In this document: positions 8,690 to 16,365 of the stretch, one piece after another | Layout: every line of letters begins with the position of its first letter | Position numbering within the stretch: position 1 is the stretch's first letter | Virus record (IMG/VR): IMGVR_UViG_3300026277_000001 | Coordinates: 1-22,096 of that record | Source of the DNA: a virus | Length of the DNA: 22,096 bases | Direction: 5' to 3' (one strand) | Made by a program: the position numbers and the translations under genes | The notes under the pieces: generated by a model | The model's input: the letters and a program-made list of their open reading frames with translations, nothing else | Database searches by the model: none | What the model was told of the DNA's origin: nothing

Positions 8690-8878
8690 TCATTCCTTCG
8701 ACTCTATTTGAGTCTCTACTTGCTTCTTTTGTGCTTTGGCAGGTTTCTCTTCCTCTTGAGGCGTTTCATGACCCGCATAGACGCTGTTCTGGAAGAAGAC
8801 TTTTGTGCCTGGCGGATACGTCGCCTCATGTCCCGGTTGATCCACATGGCCATCGGCATCTGCTATTTTTTCATCCAT
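8690..8878 (-). CDS. Small hypothetical protein, 62 aa
   Basis: The ATG is preceded by AAAGGAAC at about 6 bases, and the gene sits in the tight gap between two tail genes (12 bases after the 71-aa gene, 17 before the major tail protein), which supports translation. The first half is acidic and contains 'YPPGTKVFFQNSVYAGHE'; the second half is a Glu/Lys/Gln-rich tail likely to be disordered. No family is recognised. The 'PPGTKVFF.N' stretch hints at a small beta structure, possibly a tail accessory protein, but this is a guess from place. Confidence 0.6.
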   Translation of the reverse strand: MDEKIADADGHVDQPGHEATYPPGTKVFFQNSVYAGHETPQEEEKPAKAQKKQVETQIESKE

Positions 8879-8890
8879 CTTTGTTCCTTT

Positions 8891-9106
8891 CTAAAGACCT
8901 TCTAGCAACAATCGCTCATACTCCTTCATAGATAGGGCATACGAGAGAGTCTTTTCACGACATGATGCTGATACTATACCTACAATCTCATCCTGTGTTA
9001 GCTTTTTTCGCTTGTGCATCTCAACTACACTGCTTATCTTTTGCCACTCATCGGGTGTAAAGCTTACAGTGATGTTCACTGTAGTATCAAATTTCTCTTC
9101 ATTCAT
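8891..9106 (-). CDS. Small hypothetical protein, 71 aa
   Basis: ATG 9106-9104 with a modest AGGA 6 bases upstream, 8 bases after the tail-terminator-like stop. The sequence opens with a short strand 'TTVNITVSFTPDEWQKIS', followed by two helices. The strand followed by '(S/T)xxEWxKI' recalls ribbon-helix-helix DNA-binding proteins, but the second helix lacks a clear signature. A tail role from context or a regulatory role from the fold hint are both possible. Function unknown. Confidence 0.6.
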   Translation of the reverse strand: MNEEKFDTTVNITVSFTPDEWQKISSVVEMHKRKKLTQDEIVGIVSASCREKTLSYALSMKEYERLLLEGL

Positions 9107-9114
9107 ATACCATC

Positions 9115-9612
9115 CTATGGCACCATAAAAATGTTATATTGATATTGCACGCGTAGTACATTTCTGTACACGCGATAGATCTCACCAGATCTCTCGACAT
9201 ACAGATACTCACCATCGTCGCCTTCGAGCTTGCTGCTCTGAACTTGTCCAGGCATGCCAAGATTAGCCGACGCGTGGAACATCTTGGTGAGCGCGTCTCT
9301 GATGCCTGGTAGGGTTGTACTCTCGACTGTTTCAGAGTCAGCGTCTGAGTATGCAAGAGTGACCTCAAAGGTGTAATCTTGCGAGTCATCGATCCTTCCT
9401 CCGACTACAGGAGCGCCCCCAGCAGTTTGCCGCTTCGTTGCATCCTTTGGCCCCAAGACCACTTCAAATGCTGGTAGATTGTCTCGGATATCCTTGAAGC
9501 GTCCCACTTTGCAGTTCGCAGTCTGGAAGAAGTTGGTGGCTCCGACCTGCACGCCTTGCGCCATGGTCTTGATCTGCTGCAATACTGCTGGTGTGTTAGG
9601 CGCACTTGGCAA
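9115..9612 (-). CDS. Tail terminator / tail-completion-like protein (TTG start)
   Basis: 165 aa, starting at TTG 9612-9610 with AAAGGAAG 6-7 bases upstream; no ATG lies near. The protein has 'QVGATNFFQTANCKVGRFKDIRDN' (partly quoted), a central beta region 'DYTFEVTLAYSDADSE' and a C-terminal 'GEIYRVYRNVLRVQYQYNIF', an alternating alpha/beta plan of about the size of siphovirus tail terminators. It follows the HK97-gp10-like gene and precedes the major tail gene, exactly where tail terminators are found. The family call rests on size, fold pattern and place, not on a unique motif. Confidence 0.6.
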   Translation of the reverse strand: MPSAPNTPAVLQQIKTMAQGVQVGATNFFQTANCKVGRFKDIRDNLPAFEVVLGPKDATKRQTAGGAPVVGGRIDDSQDYTFEVTLAYSDADSETVESTTLPGIRDALTKMFHASANLGMPGQVQSSKLEGDDGEYLYVERSGEIYRVYRNVLRVQYQYNIFMVP

Positions 9613-9615
9613 AGC

Positions 9616-9876
9616 TTACTTCCTTTCATCCAATGAAAAGTGTTTATCCAGGAAAGTAGTAATCTGCTGTTCATCACCTTCCTCATGCTCTATTTTCATC
9701 TCTTTGAGGACAGTACGAAACATCATTTCTCCAATGCGGTCTTCAGTCCATGTAGAGACCTCTAGGCTTCCGCTGGTATGAAACATCGATCTTTTGAGTT
9801 GAGCAGACTCTTGCCGACGCCACACCTCGCCTTGTGCTTTGCCTGAATCACTAAGACTTAGCTTGAAGTACTTCAT
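9616..9876 (-). CDS. Hypothetical neck/tail-region protein, 86 aa
   Basis: The ATG overlaps the previous stop by 4 bases (ATGA) and GGAGG lies close upstream, so it is very likely translated by coupling. The product has a beta start (MKYFKLSLSDSGKAQGE) and an acidic helical end (KEMKIEHEEGDEQQITTFLDK). No known domain is recognised. Its place between a gp10-like protein and a terminator-like protein suggests a tail-completion or accessory role. Confidence 0.65.
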   Translation of the reverse strand: MKYFKLSLSDSGKAQGEVWRRQESAQLKRSMFHTSGSLEVSTWTEDRIGEMMFRTVLKEMKIEHEEGDEQQITTFLDKHFSLDERK

Positions 9877-10280
9877 ATACCTCCCAATCTCGTAAGAGCA
9901 GCATTCACAGCTTCAGTAAAGTTAGCGTCAATCTCGCCTCTCTTCTGCTTTAGCGCATTGTCCATGTAAAATGCGCCTTTGTCGTGGTATACGCGTCCTA
10001 GCGAATCAGTGCCATCGAAGCCCCAGTTGCGGCGGCGGGCATAAGGTAAGTCAGTTCCCACCCAAGATGCATAGGGGTTCACAACTCTCCTCTTCACGCT
10101 GCTTTTTAGCTTGCCTGATGGATTCTTCCAGTTCATGTTTGCTTTTGCAGCGGCTTTCAGAGCTATATCACTCTTCCTATGAGCTTTGACTAGCTCCTCT
10201 TCAAGTACTATTTTCCATCCTTCAAACTGCTTGATCTTGGCAAGTGCAGTAGGATCTATTGTGTACGAGAATTCAAGCAT
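9873..10280 (-). CDS. HK97-gp10-like head-tail joining/tail component
   Basis: 135 aa, the usual size for HK97-gp10-like proteins, starting 7 bases after the previous stop with AGAGGA upstream. The family pattern is visible: an N-terminal helix with 'EEELVKAHRKSDIALKAAAK', then 'PSGKLKSSVKRRV', a strand with 'ASWVGTDLPYARRRNWGFDG', and a final helix 'AFYMDNALKQKRGEIDANF'. Such proteins act at the neck/tail junction during head-tail joining. The 'tG.lk.Si......g.Vg.d..YA...e.G' logic of the family is well kept here. Confidence 0.8.
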   Translation of the reverse strand: MLEFSYTIDPTALAKIKQFEGWKIVLEEELVKAHRKSDIALKAAAKANMNWKNPSGKLKSSVKRRVVNPYASWVGTDLPYARRRNWGFDGTDSLGRVYHDKGAFYMDNALKQKRGEIDANFTEAVNAALTRLGGI

Positions 10281-10287
10281 ATTTCCT

Positions 10288-10590
10288 CTATGTTTTGACT
10301 ATGAGATCAAGAGGACATTCTGTGTGATCAAGATCAAAATGCTCAGGTCTACCAGCTACACGATACGAATTAATTTGACCTGCAATATCAGCATTCTGGT
10401 CTACTAAGAGATCTCCTAAACGTATGTCCACGACACCCCCAATGGTATAGCCCCAATGTGAGAATGAAGGTTCTGCACCTCCCATGTTGCTTTTCATGCG
10501 CATATCTTCGTTTTCATCAATTTGCACTAGAATATTCGTTTTGATAGTAGTAGTGCCTCTTTTTTGTGTGACACGTCTTGTGTTGCTCAT
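10288..10590 (-). CDS. Stopper-like head-closure protein, 100 aa
   Basis: Start taken at ATG 10590-10588, which overlaps the tailspike stop as ATGA; an upstream in-frame ATG at 10605 would add only five residues and a longer overlap. A basic start (MSNTRRVTQKRGTTTIK) is followed by a small beta-barrel-like body with 'GDLLVDQNADIAGQINSYRVAG' (partly quoted) and 'HFDLDHTECPLDLIV'. Phage head-closure proteins of about 100-110 aa (SPP1 gp16-like) show a similar 'gD.l.d...g..y.V.g.p...l.Hte..l' pattern. It sits just before the gp10-like gene, as stoppers usually do. The family assignment is moderate. Confidence 0.6.
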   Translation of the reverse strand: MSNTRRVTQKRGTTTIKTNILVQIDENEDMRMKSNMGGAEPSFSHWGYTIGGVVDIRLGDLLVDQNADIAGQINSYRVAGRPEHFDLDHTECPLDLIVKT

Positions 10591-12515
10591 ACAATACCAA
10601 CCCATGCACCACTTGATTTGACATAAATACGCTGATTAACCGTACCCGGTGTGTCTGTTCTGAAGTAAAAATCTCCATTGCTTCCCATGCCTGACGATGG
10701 TACTCCTGAGCCGGAAAAGAGCGTGGGGCCGCTCCCAAGCTTCGCAGCATTGCCTACCTGGACAATTCCCGCCGCACTTTTTTGAACATATGTATCAAAG
10801 CCATTGCCGAACCAGATCTGACCTGCTGCATTGTTGGCAAAGTCATTCGCGTAGGTATTGCCTCCATCAGTGAAAAGGCCGAATGCATAGCCATTCTGCA
10901 GAGCAAAGCCGCCACCGTTGGCCTTGCTCATGGTGTTCATGGCAAAGATGGCATCTCCTGTTTGCCCAAAGGCTTTGAAGCCGTTGTAGCTTCTCATGTT
11001 CGCCATTTGGAACGTGCCACCAGTGCCAGGACTCCCATCGAGTACGAGCCCTTCAACGGTGATCATCCCTGCTGAGAAAGGATTGAGATAACCCCCAACA
11101 ATAGCAGTACCTCCAGTTTGATATACATTCAGGTCATAGATGTTCCCGCTAGTATTCCTCTCATCTATCGCTCCAGCGTTGCAATCATATATTTTGCCTG
11201 ATATATGACATACATTTGCAGTTGCAGCAGTTGTGAGACCTCCACTCTGATAAACCTGTCCTGCATATGGTGTCTGTCCTGCTTGTTGTCCTAGTTGTAG
11301 ACCTCTTCCTTGTCGGCTAGCATCGGCTGTCGAGCCTAATTCCAGGCATGACGATTGAAAATCGTTAGCTAGATTGACCAGAGCACACGTATCGCTCCCT
11401 TCGATCTGGCAACTGCTGAGAACAAGCTCGGCAGCCTCATTAAGCAGCGTCACCGAATTGTTACCGATCGGGGTAGCCCACAGGTGGCAATGGGCCATGC
11501 GGAGCGCAACACAGTTTGGCCCAATGTGGGCAACATGTGAGCCTGAGGCAAAGCCATTCACTGCGATCCATTGCATGTCCGTTGGTCCGCCAATCTCGTA
11601 AGCAAACCCGTTACAGTCGTGGGACATCACGTCGTACCAGCGTGGCATAAAAGCATTGTTTGGGGCGCTAGGGTTAGCAGACCCATTGTAATCCATCAAA
11701 ACATTGCCGCTATAGCCGTTCTTGATCTCGACATGCTCAAGGACATGGCGATGTCCGTAGACACGGATGGCATAGGATGGCCCTGCCGTTTGATTCGCTT
11801 TGTTGCCATCAAGAGTCATATTGCGGAAGCCAAAGTTGGTTATTGCAGTATTTGATCCTGATTGGGGTGCCGCTGCAAGGTTGATGCTGCTTGTCAGTGC
11901 GCTAAAAATATCAGTATTTGCACCGTTTTTGAGTCTGACAATTGTCAAACCTGGGCCAGCACCGTCGTCAATGACATTGCTATAGCATGGTTGGTTGCCT
12001 GTAAGATAGAGTCCAGGTGGATAGTAGACCAGAGCAGCGCCTATGTTATTTGCCGCTGCTCTTGCATTGGCTATAGCTGTGGTCTGATCCGTGCCATCCC
12101 CCAATGCTCCGTAATCCCTGACATTGATCACAAGCGGAGAGGCTGCTGGTGCTGGAAGCACACCAGCAGGAGCTACACCCGCGCCGACGGTGCCAGGAAG
12201 AATATCAACAGGGTCGGGATCAAATTCACGCGGACCTGGCTCGCTGGGAAGCTTTGCCGTCACATAGTGCTTCCATCTGCCAGCTGTATCCACATCGGAT
12301 AGCATGTATTGGTAGGATGCTTTACCCTTTGCAGCATCTGTAATTGTCCATACGCCTGTGCATACTTTTGATGTATTTGCATATTCATTAAGCATGGTGA
12401 GAGTAAAGCTATTGCTGTTGCATCCTGTGAGATCAATGGCTTTACCATCATCATCAACTAACTCAACATTATATGGAGGGTCTATAAACCCTATATAACG
12501 CGGAGAGTTCCCCAT
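10587..12515 (-). CDS. Tailspike/tail fibre with pectate-lyase-like beta-helix
   Basis: 642 aa in three parts. Residues 1-90 are a small beta domain like the N-terminal virion-anchoring domain of baseplate proteins ('YIGFIDPPYNVELVDDDGKAIDLTG' in part, then 'GVWTITDAAKGKASYQYMLS'). Residues about 100-128 are a Pro/Ala linker. Residues about 128-580 form a right-handed beta-helix introduced by the pectate-lyase-3 hallmark 'INVRDYGALGDGTDQTTAI' and a 'YYPPGLYLTG' turn. The C-terminus ends 'GSNGDFYFRTDTPGTVNQRI', a short module common at fibre tips. Such proteins bind and often cleave surface polysaccharide; no catalytic residues can be assigned here. GAGGG lies upstream of the ATG. Its place among neck genes is unusual. 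Confidence 0.8.
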   Translation of the reverse strand: MGNSPRYIGFIDPPYNVELVDDDGKAIDLTGCNSNSFTLTMLNEYANTSKVCTGVWTITDAAKGKASYQYMLSDVDTAGRWKHYVTAKLPSEPGPREFDPDPVDILPGTVGAGVAPAGVLPAPAASPLVINVRDYGALGDGTDQTTAIANARAAANNIGAALVYYPPGLYLTGNQPCYSNVIDDGAGPGLTIVRLKNGANTDIFSALTSSINLAAAPQSGSNTAITNFGFRNMTLDGNKANQTAGPSYAIRVYGHRHVLEHVEIKNGYSGNVLMDYNGSANPSAPNNAFMPRWYDVMSHDCNGFAYEIGGPTDMQWIAVNGFASGSHVAHIGPNCVALRMAHCHLWATPIGNNSVTLLNEAAELVLSSCQIEGSDTCALVNLANDFQSSCLELGSTADASRQGRGLQLGQQAGQTPYAGQVYQSGGLTTAATANVCHISGKIYDCNAGAIDERNTSGNIYDLNVYQTGGTAIVGGYLNPFSAGMITVEGLVLDGSPGTGGTFQMANMRSYNGFKAFGQTGDAIFAMNTMSKANGGGFALQNGYAFGLFTDGGNTYANDFANNAAGQIWFGNGFDTYVQKSAAGIVQVGNAAKLGSGPTLFSGSGVPSSGMGSNGDFYFRTDTPGTVNQRIYVKSSGAWVGIV

Positions 12516-12606
12516 GCTTTCTTACCCTCTTACCTTCAGTTTTGACTTTCCATCTCTACATTTAAGTTTAGATATACCGTTACGCGTTTTAAGTATACTT
12601 GACACC
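12516..12606. other. 91-bp AT-rich gap between connector and tailspike
   Basis: The longest non-coding stretch apart from the 17.2-17.4 kb spacer. The minus strand carries the tailspike ribosome site (GAGGGTAAG) and two TATA-like boxes (AAGTATACTT, TATATC), but neither has a convincing -35 box at 16-18 bases. The inverted repeat AAGTATACTT is too short to call an operator. No terminator is visible. Confidence 0.5.
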
Positions 12607-13524
12607 TTACACTGTCCTCTTGTACTTCTTGAGTATCCTGCACGCCTCTCCTACAAGGTCTCTCTCATCCTTACCTGATGACCACTTTTGTGTTCTCTTC
12701 CCAAGCTTCAACTCAGTCGCTCCAAACGGATTGTTCATCAGTTTCATTTGGACAGCAAAGAAAAGGCTACACGCTTCTTTCACATCATCTGGTATATTCT
12801 GAAACCCTCCAGTGTACGTTGTTCTCATGATCCCCTCACGCATCACCACAGTACCCACATCGAAGCGGTACCAGCCTTCATTCGGTACAATCGTTCTGCC
12901 AGATGTAACAGACCGGAATTCATCATCAAATGAGAATGCATGCTCTACGCTATTGATATTGATAATTGGATAGCTCTTGAGAAAAACGACGCGGGTAAGT
13001 CCCCCATGGAGTAGAGGGCCTACATGTGCCTCTGCTATTTGCGCCTCTTGTGTCAAGAAAGCCTCTGTAAATGGATCGCTACTAGATGAGCTGCCAGCCT
13101 CTGTTGTCTCTTTGTAGAGGTAGACTACAGCCTCTCCAGAGTTATGAGAGAACTGCAGTGCACTGGCAAGATCGATGGTTCCCGCGTAGGGACTTGCCCA
13201 ATTGGTGACAGTCACACCTCCAGACTTGACTAGAATGGTCTCTTGTGTTGATCCGGTACCGATCTGTACAGCCTGCTCGTCAAGCTCATCAAGAGTAAGA
13301 GTAGAGGCTACCGAGATCTGTGTAGCCCCCGGACTAGCAGGTTGTGCGAGTGTAGTGCTACCTGGAGCTTGCAATCTCCTTTTGCACTCAGAGTCACAAC
13401 GCACTGAGGCCCGACTTAGCAATTTGTCAATAACATTTGTGCCAAGAGTAGAGATAGAAGAAGCAAGACCTATCCCTAAAGGCATCTCGTTAAGCTCACT
13501 AGGAGTGAGATAAAGCCTAACCAT
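12607..13524 (-). CDS. Head-tail connector (adaptor, gp6/gp15-like) with extra beta domain
   Basis: 305 aa, with AGAGGTAAG upstream of its ATG. It opens 'MVRLYLTPSELNEMPLGI', the style of siphovirus head-tail adaptors, and contains the family's helix signature 'IPDDVKEACSLFFAVQMKLM' near residue 250, followed by a short basic end. Usual adaptors are about 100-130 aa; here about 60-170 residues after the first helix are replaced by a Ser/Thr/Gly-rich beta insert ('LAQPASPGATQISVASTLTL', 'EETILVKSGGVTVT'-like strands) and an acidic linker. The first contact of the portal ring with the neck is its expected role. Placement downstream of the capsid genes agrees. Confidence 0.7.
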   Translation of the reverse strand: MVRLYLTPSELNEMPLGIGLASSISTLGTNVIDKLLSRASVRCDSECKRRLQAPGSTTLAQPASPGATQISVASTLTLDELDEQAVQIGTGSTQETILVKSGGVTVTNWASPYAGTIDLASALQFSHNSGEAVVYLYKETTEAGSSSSSDPFTEAFLTQEAQIAEAHVGPLLHGGLTRVVFLKSYPIININSVEHAFSFDDEFRSVTSGRTIVPNEGWYRFDVGTVVMREGIMRTTYTGGFQNIPDDVKEACSLFFAVQMKLMNNPFGATELKLGKRTQKWSSGKDERDLVGEACRILKKYKRTV

Positions 13525-13545
13525 GCTTGTCTTACCTCTAATACA

Positions 13546-14115
13546 CTATTCTTCAGTCCATTCCATCATAATGTCGAATGAAGCTGTAGCAGTAGGAGTT
13601 GCAGTATTCAAGTTGATTGCAAGAACCTCGCCAGTCCTCAAAACAAGCGCCTGTGCTGGTCGGTTGCCAAATTCCCAGTTCACCCGATCCATTGGCGGGA
13701 AATCCGAGGCAGTGTAAGGAGTCAGCGCAAGCATGAGCTTCTGGTTACGAAGAGCCGTACCAACAAGAGTACCAGTTGTGGGAGGTGCGGTATAGCTCAG
13801 CACAGTAGCGGTCGGTGCTAGATTCAGACTATCATGAGCTACAGGCGTCGGGCTTCCTGTACTTGTGCCAAGCGTGTTGGCTGTAGACCGCTTCAGTAGT
13901 AGCACATCAAGAGCAGCGGGTGTTGCTGATGTGGTTGTGCCCACGATCTCTATGCGCGTAACCCTGACAAGCAACCCGCCTGCTGTGATGGTGAAGATAT
14001 CGGTAGCACTCGCGCCCGGTACCAGCCCAACCTTTGCAGCGGAATAGGTTGCTTTCTGTCCATCGGTCGGCCCGCCTATAGTTCGATAATTCGTATCAAG
14101 CTGTTGTACTGGCAT
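13546..14115 (-). CDS. Possible capsid decoration/structural protein, 189 aa
   Basis: The ATG has GGAGG 5 bases upstream and follows the preceding stop with no gap. The protein is Ala/Thr/Val/Gly-rich and almost all beta ('DIFTITAGGLLVRVTRIEIVG', quoted in part; 'PAALDVLLLKRSTAN'; 'ASFDIMMEWTEE' at the end). Cys-free, no signal peptide. Such proteins directly after the major capsid gene are commonly capsid cement or decoration proteins. No family-specific motif could be named; the call rests on composition and place. Confidence 0.55.
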   Translation of the reverse strand: MPVQQLDTNYRTIGGPTDGQKATYSAAKVGLVPGASATDIFTITAGGLLVRVTRIEIVGTTTSATPAALDVLLLKRSTANTLGTSTGSPTPVAHDSLNLAPTATVLSYTAPPTTGTLVGTALRNQKLMLALTPYTASDFPPMDRVNWEFGNRPAQALVLRTGEVLAINLNTATPTATASFDIMMEWTEE

Positions 14116-14388
14116 CTATTCCTCCAATGATCCTGGCGTTTTCCGTTCCCTAAGATTGCCTCTTTCCTGCTTCATATATGCATTCTGCTCAGTTGGCGTT
14201 GCTAAACGATGTCCCAACTTTTGAAGCTCTTCTACATCATGCTCTCTGGCATGAGCAGGCGGATCTATCTCCAGAAAATGTCCCTTCTGCTGGTAGTTCC
14301 TCGCATATGTATGTACTCCCGCTATGATCTTTTCATTGAGAGCAACGTTTCCATCACTATTCTGTTCGTGATACATGAGAATTGACAT
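14116..14388 (-). CDS. Hypothetical head-region protein, 90 aa
   Basis: Its ATG overlaps the capsid stop by one base (TAATG), a typical coupled start. The product is charged and helical with many His, Glu, Gln and Arg residues ('GVHTYARNYQQKGHFLEIDP', 'HDVEELQKLGHRLATPTEQN', ending 'RKTPGSLEE'). No family is recognised. It could be a minor capsid or head-assembly factor by context. Confidence 0.6.
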   Translation of the reverse strand: MSILMYHEQNSDGNVALNEKIIAGVHTYARNYQQKGHFLEIDPPAHAREHDVEELQKLGHRLATPTEQNAYMKQERGNLRERKTPGSLEE

Positions 14389-15830
14389 TAAGCAGCCCTC
14401 ACTCTACCAATTTTTGCAGCAAACGCAGGAGCTCTCAGAGCTAGCGTCTTGTCAGAGTTCAATGCAAACTGACGACTACGTGCATTTACCACAGCTAGAA
14501 GCTCGGTCTGGATCGGATTAACTTCAGGACAAACGAGAATATCCGGGTCGCGCGGGATGAGGTAAATGTCCTCAGTAACCTGCGTGCCAGTTTGTACGCG
14601 CGGGAAAGTAACACCATCGGAAATGGCATTAGCACCGGAAGAGGCAACAGTAGCCCAATACAAGGTGTTGGTGGCAGTAGGATTTTGGATCAATCCGGTG
14701 TCTGTAAAGGAGGTTACTGCAGCGTCATTGATGTCATAAGCTGCGACCAGCGCATACAGGCTCTCGGCGCCGCTAGAAGTGCTTCTGAATATGCGATATC
14801 CGAGAATATCGATGACATTGCCGTCAGCATCGGTAGGAGCTGGTGTTGTCCAAGTGAGAACAACATTCTTGCCATCGGCAGAAGGTGTTTGTGATGCCTC
14901 AGCACTGGCAGCAGTCAATCCGTATCTGGTGACAGCTTCCACCCTGTAGTAGTAGGTGTTTGCAGCAAGGAGGCTAGAACCCGTGCCAGTATTGCCAGTT
15001 GTGCTAATGGTTCCCATAGTCCCCTGATTGCCCATAAAGCTTGAAATGATGATGGGGATGTTACGATACGACTCGACTTCCACACCTGCATCAATGGCAT
15101 TGTCTGCTACTGGCGCTCCTGGATCTCCATAGTCATCTCGCAAGAACATGCGTTTCATCACCTGATTGTAACGTGCGTTCTGAACGTGAAGCCCATTAAG
15201 GTAGGATTGCATCTTGGGGGACATCATCCAGAAGTAGTCCATGCCAAGCTCTTGGGCGTATCGACCTCTGACAGCATCAATAGCATTGTCCATCATCAGG
15301 AATGCCAGGAGCTGAGTATTGGCGTCAATCTTGTTGGCATTGGCAACCATGATGTCCACGCCGTCCCATTGCGGTCTCTTCGTATTGAGCGTGGCAGCCG
15401 CTGAGCCATACATATGCGTGGTCTCCTCCAACCACACCATAGCTTTGGCATGAGCCCCAAGCTCAAGGTCGAACATGTTCCCGTTCGCACGTGCAACCTG
15501 AACCATGAACTTGGACAGATCCCCGATGGACTCGGTATGCTTGATCGGAAATTGCCCTTGAGTGTAGGTCGAGTTGGAAGCTGCTACCGATCCTGTTCCA
15601 CTGGTAGGAGGTGCTTCTAGCGTATGTTGAGGCTGTGGGAGTGCAGTACGCTTGTTGAAGAAGAATATGTCAGTTTCCCATGTGCGGCGCGGGATCGCTC
15701 TACCTAATGGCCCCCATTTGCGCTGCAGCTCTGTAAGCGTGCTGTCAATCTGCTTGAGGATGAGATTGAGAGCGCCACCCGATGATGCTAAGCTGAAGGC
15801 CTCCCTGATCTCCCTGAGACTAGCAGGCAT
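14388..15830 (-). CDS. Major capsid protein (HK97-like) with FN3-like insert
   Basis: 480 aa with AGGAGGGA upstream of the ATG, placed right after the protease/scaffold gene. Helical N-arm with 'REIREAFSLASSGGALNLIL' fits the start of HK97-fold capsid proteins, followed by E-loop-like and P-domain-like segments ('KAMVWLEETTHMYGS', 'WDGVDIMVANANKIDANTQ', 'DYFWMMSPKMQSYLNGL'). Residues about 272-388 form an extra beta sandwich ('LLAANTYYYRVEAVTRYGLT', 'LTWTTPAPTDADGN', 'ILGYRIFRSTS', 'AVTSFTDTGL'), the pattern of a fibronectin-III domain. The A-domain resumes after it ('DIYLIPRDPDILVCPE'). The protein lacks a removable N-terminal delta domain that I can define, as scaffold function lies in the upstream gene. 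Confidence 0.85.
   Translation of the reverse strand: MPASLREIREAFSLASSGGALNLILKQIDSTLTELQRKWGPLGRAIPRRTWETDIFFFNKRTALPQPQHTLEAPPTSGTGSVAASNSTYTQGQFPIKHTESIGDLSKFMVQVARANGNMFDLELGAHAKAMVWLEETTHMYGSAAATLNTKRPQWDGVDIMVANANKIDANTQLLAFLMMDNAIDAVRGRYAQELGMDYFWMMSPKMQSYLNGLHVQNARYNQVMKRMFLRDDYGDPGAPVADNAIDAGVEVESYRNIPIIISSFMGNQGTMGTISTTGNTGTGSSLLAANTYYYRVEAVTRYGLTAASAEASQTPSADGKNVVLTWTTPAPTDADGNVIDILGYRIFRSTSSGAESLYALVAAYDINDAAVTSFTDTGLIQNPTATNTLYWATVASSGANAISDGVTFPRVQTGTQVTEDIYLIPRDPDILVCPEVNPIQTELLAVVNARSRQFALNSDKTLALRAPAFAAKIGRVRAA
14667..15017 (-). other. Fibronectin-III-like domain insert in the capsid protein
   Basis: Codons for residues 272-388. The domain shows FN3 hallmarks: 'YYYRVEAVTRYGLTAAS' strand, 'VVLTWTTPAP' (the conserved Trp strand), 'GYRIFRS' (Tyr-x-I/V-x-R strand) and 'SFTDTGL' end strand. 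It lies between 'IISSFMGNQG' and 'TLYWATV' of the capsid fold, so it probably projects from the shell surface. Confidence 0.75.
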
Positions 15831-15831
15831 G

Positions 15832-16365
15832 CTAAATCCCTCCTATCTGTATATCACCATCAAAACTATGCTGAGCGTCCATAATGCCCATTAGTTCAAC
15901 TTCAAGCTCTTTGAGTACTCTCTCAGCGTTGTACCATTCAGGCTTAGGTCGACTACGATCAAGTAGCTCAAGACGTGTATTGTAATCTTTCATTTGCTCT
16001 TTCATGTAGTCCCCATTGCGGTAGTAGGACTTCTTGGGCTTCTCCTCAGAGTTAGAACCCTCAACCATACTCTTGCGCTGGGGGAACGTACGAGGTGCAA
16101 GCTTCTGCTGCATCTCAGTGAGCTTTGTTGCAAATGAGTCTTGCATCTCAGCAAACTTCTGATCAAGCTTCTCTTGCATGAGTTGTTCCGGCGTCTTTGG
16201 ATCTTGAATGATATGACCTGACTCTTGCAAGAGCTTTTTAGCATCCTCAACAGTGAGCTTAGGAAGCTCCTGCTGTACTACCTGTGGTGGAGGAAGCTCG
16301 GTAGTTCGTTCTGCCAGAGCAGCCTTCAGTTCCTCCAGAAGCTGTGCCTTCTCTTCAGGCGTCAT
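15832..16365 (-). CDS. Probable nested scaffold protein (internal start in protease gene)
   Basis: In frame within the protease gene, ATG at 16365-16363 (Met268) is preceded by GAGAGGA ending about 5 bases before it. The resulting 177-aa product begins MTPEEKAQLLEELKAALAER and contains the helical, Glu/Gln/Lys-rich part plus the basic C-terminal tail. Lambda C/Nu3 and similar phages make a free scaffold from an internal start in the protease gene. Coiled-coil character and the site support it; translation is not proven by sequence. Confidence 0.45.
   Translation of the reverse strand: MTPEEKAQLLEELKAALAERTTELPPPQVVQQELPKLTVEDAKKLLQESGHIIQDPKTPEQLMQEKLDQKFAEMQDSFATKLTEMQQKLAPRTFPQRKSMVEGSNSEEKPKKSYYRNGDYMKEQMKDYNTRLELLDRSRPKPEWYNAERVLKELEVELMGIMDAQHSFDGDIQIGGI

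Noticed and set aside
10591-10605. Upstream ATG for the stopper-like gene
   Set aside because: Adds five residues only and enlarges the overlap; the ATGA overlap at 10590 is the more usual coupled start.
12540-12606. Promoter before the tailspike
   Set aside because: TATACT and TATATC are present on the minus strand but neither has a -35 box at proper spacing. A plus-strand TTGACA has no matching -10 box.
16002-16250. 82-codon minus-strand frame inside the protease gene
   Set aside because: Arg/Ser-rich composition typical of a shifted reading of a Gln/Glu/Lys-rich gene; no ribosome site.
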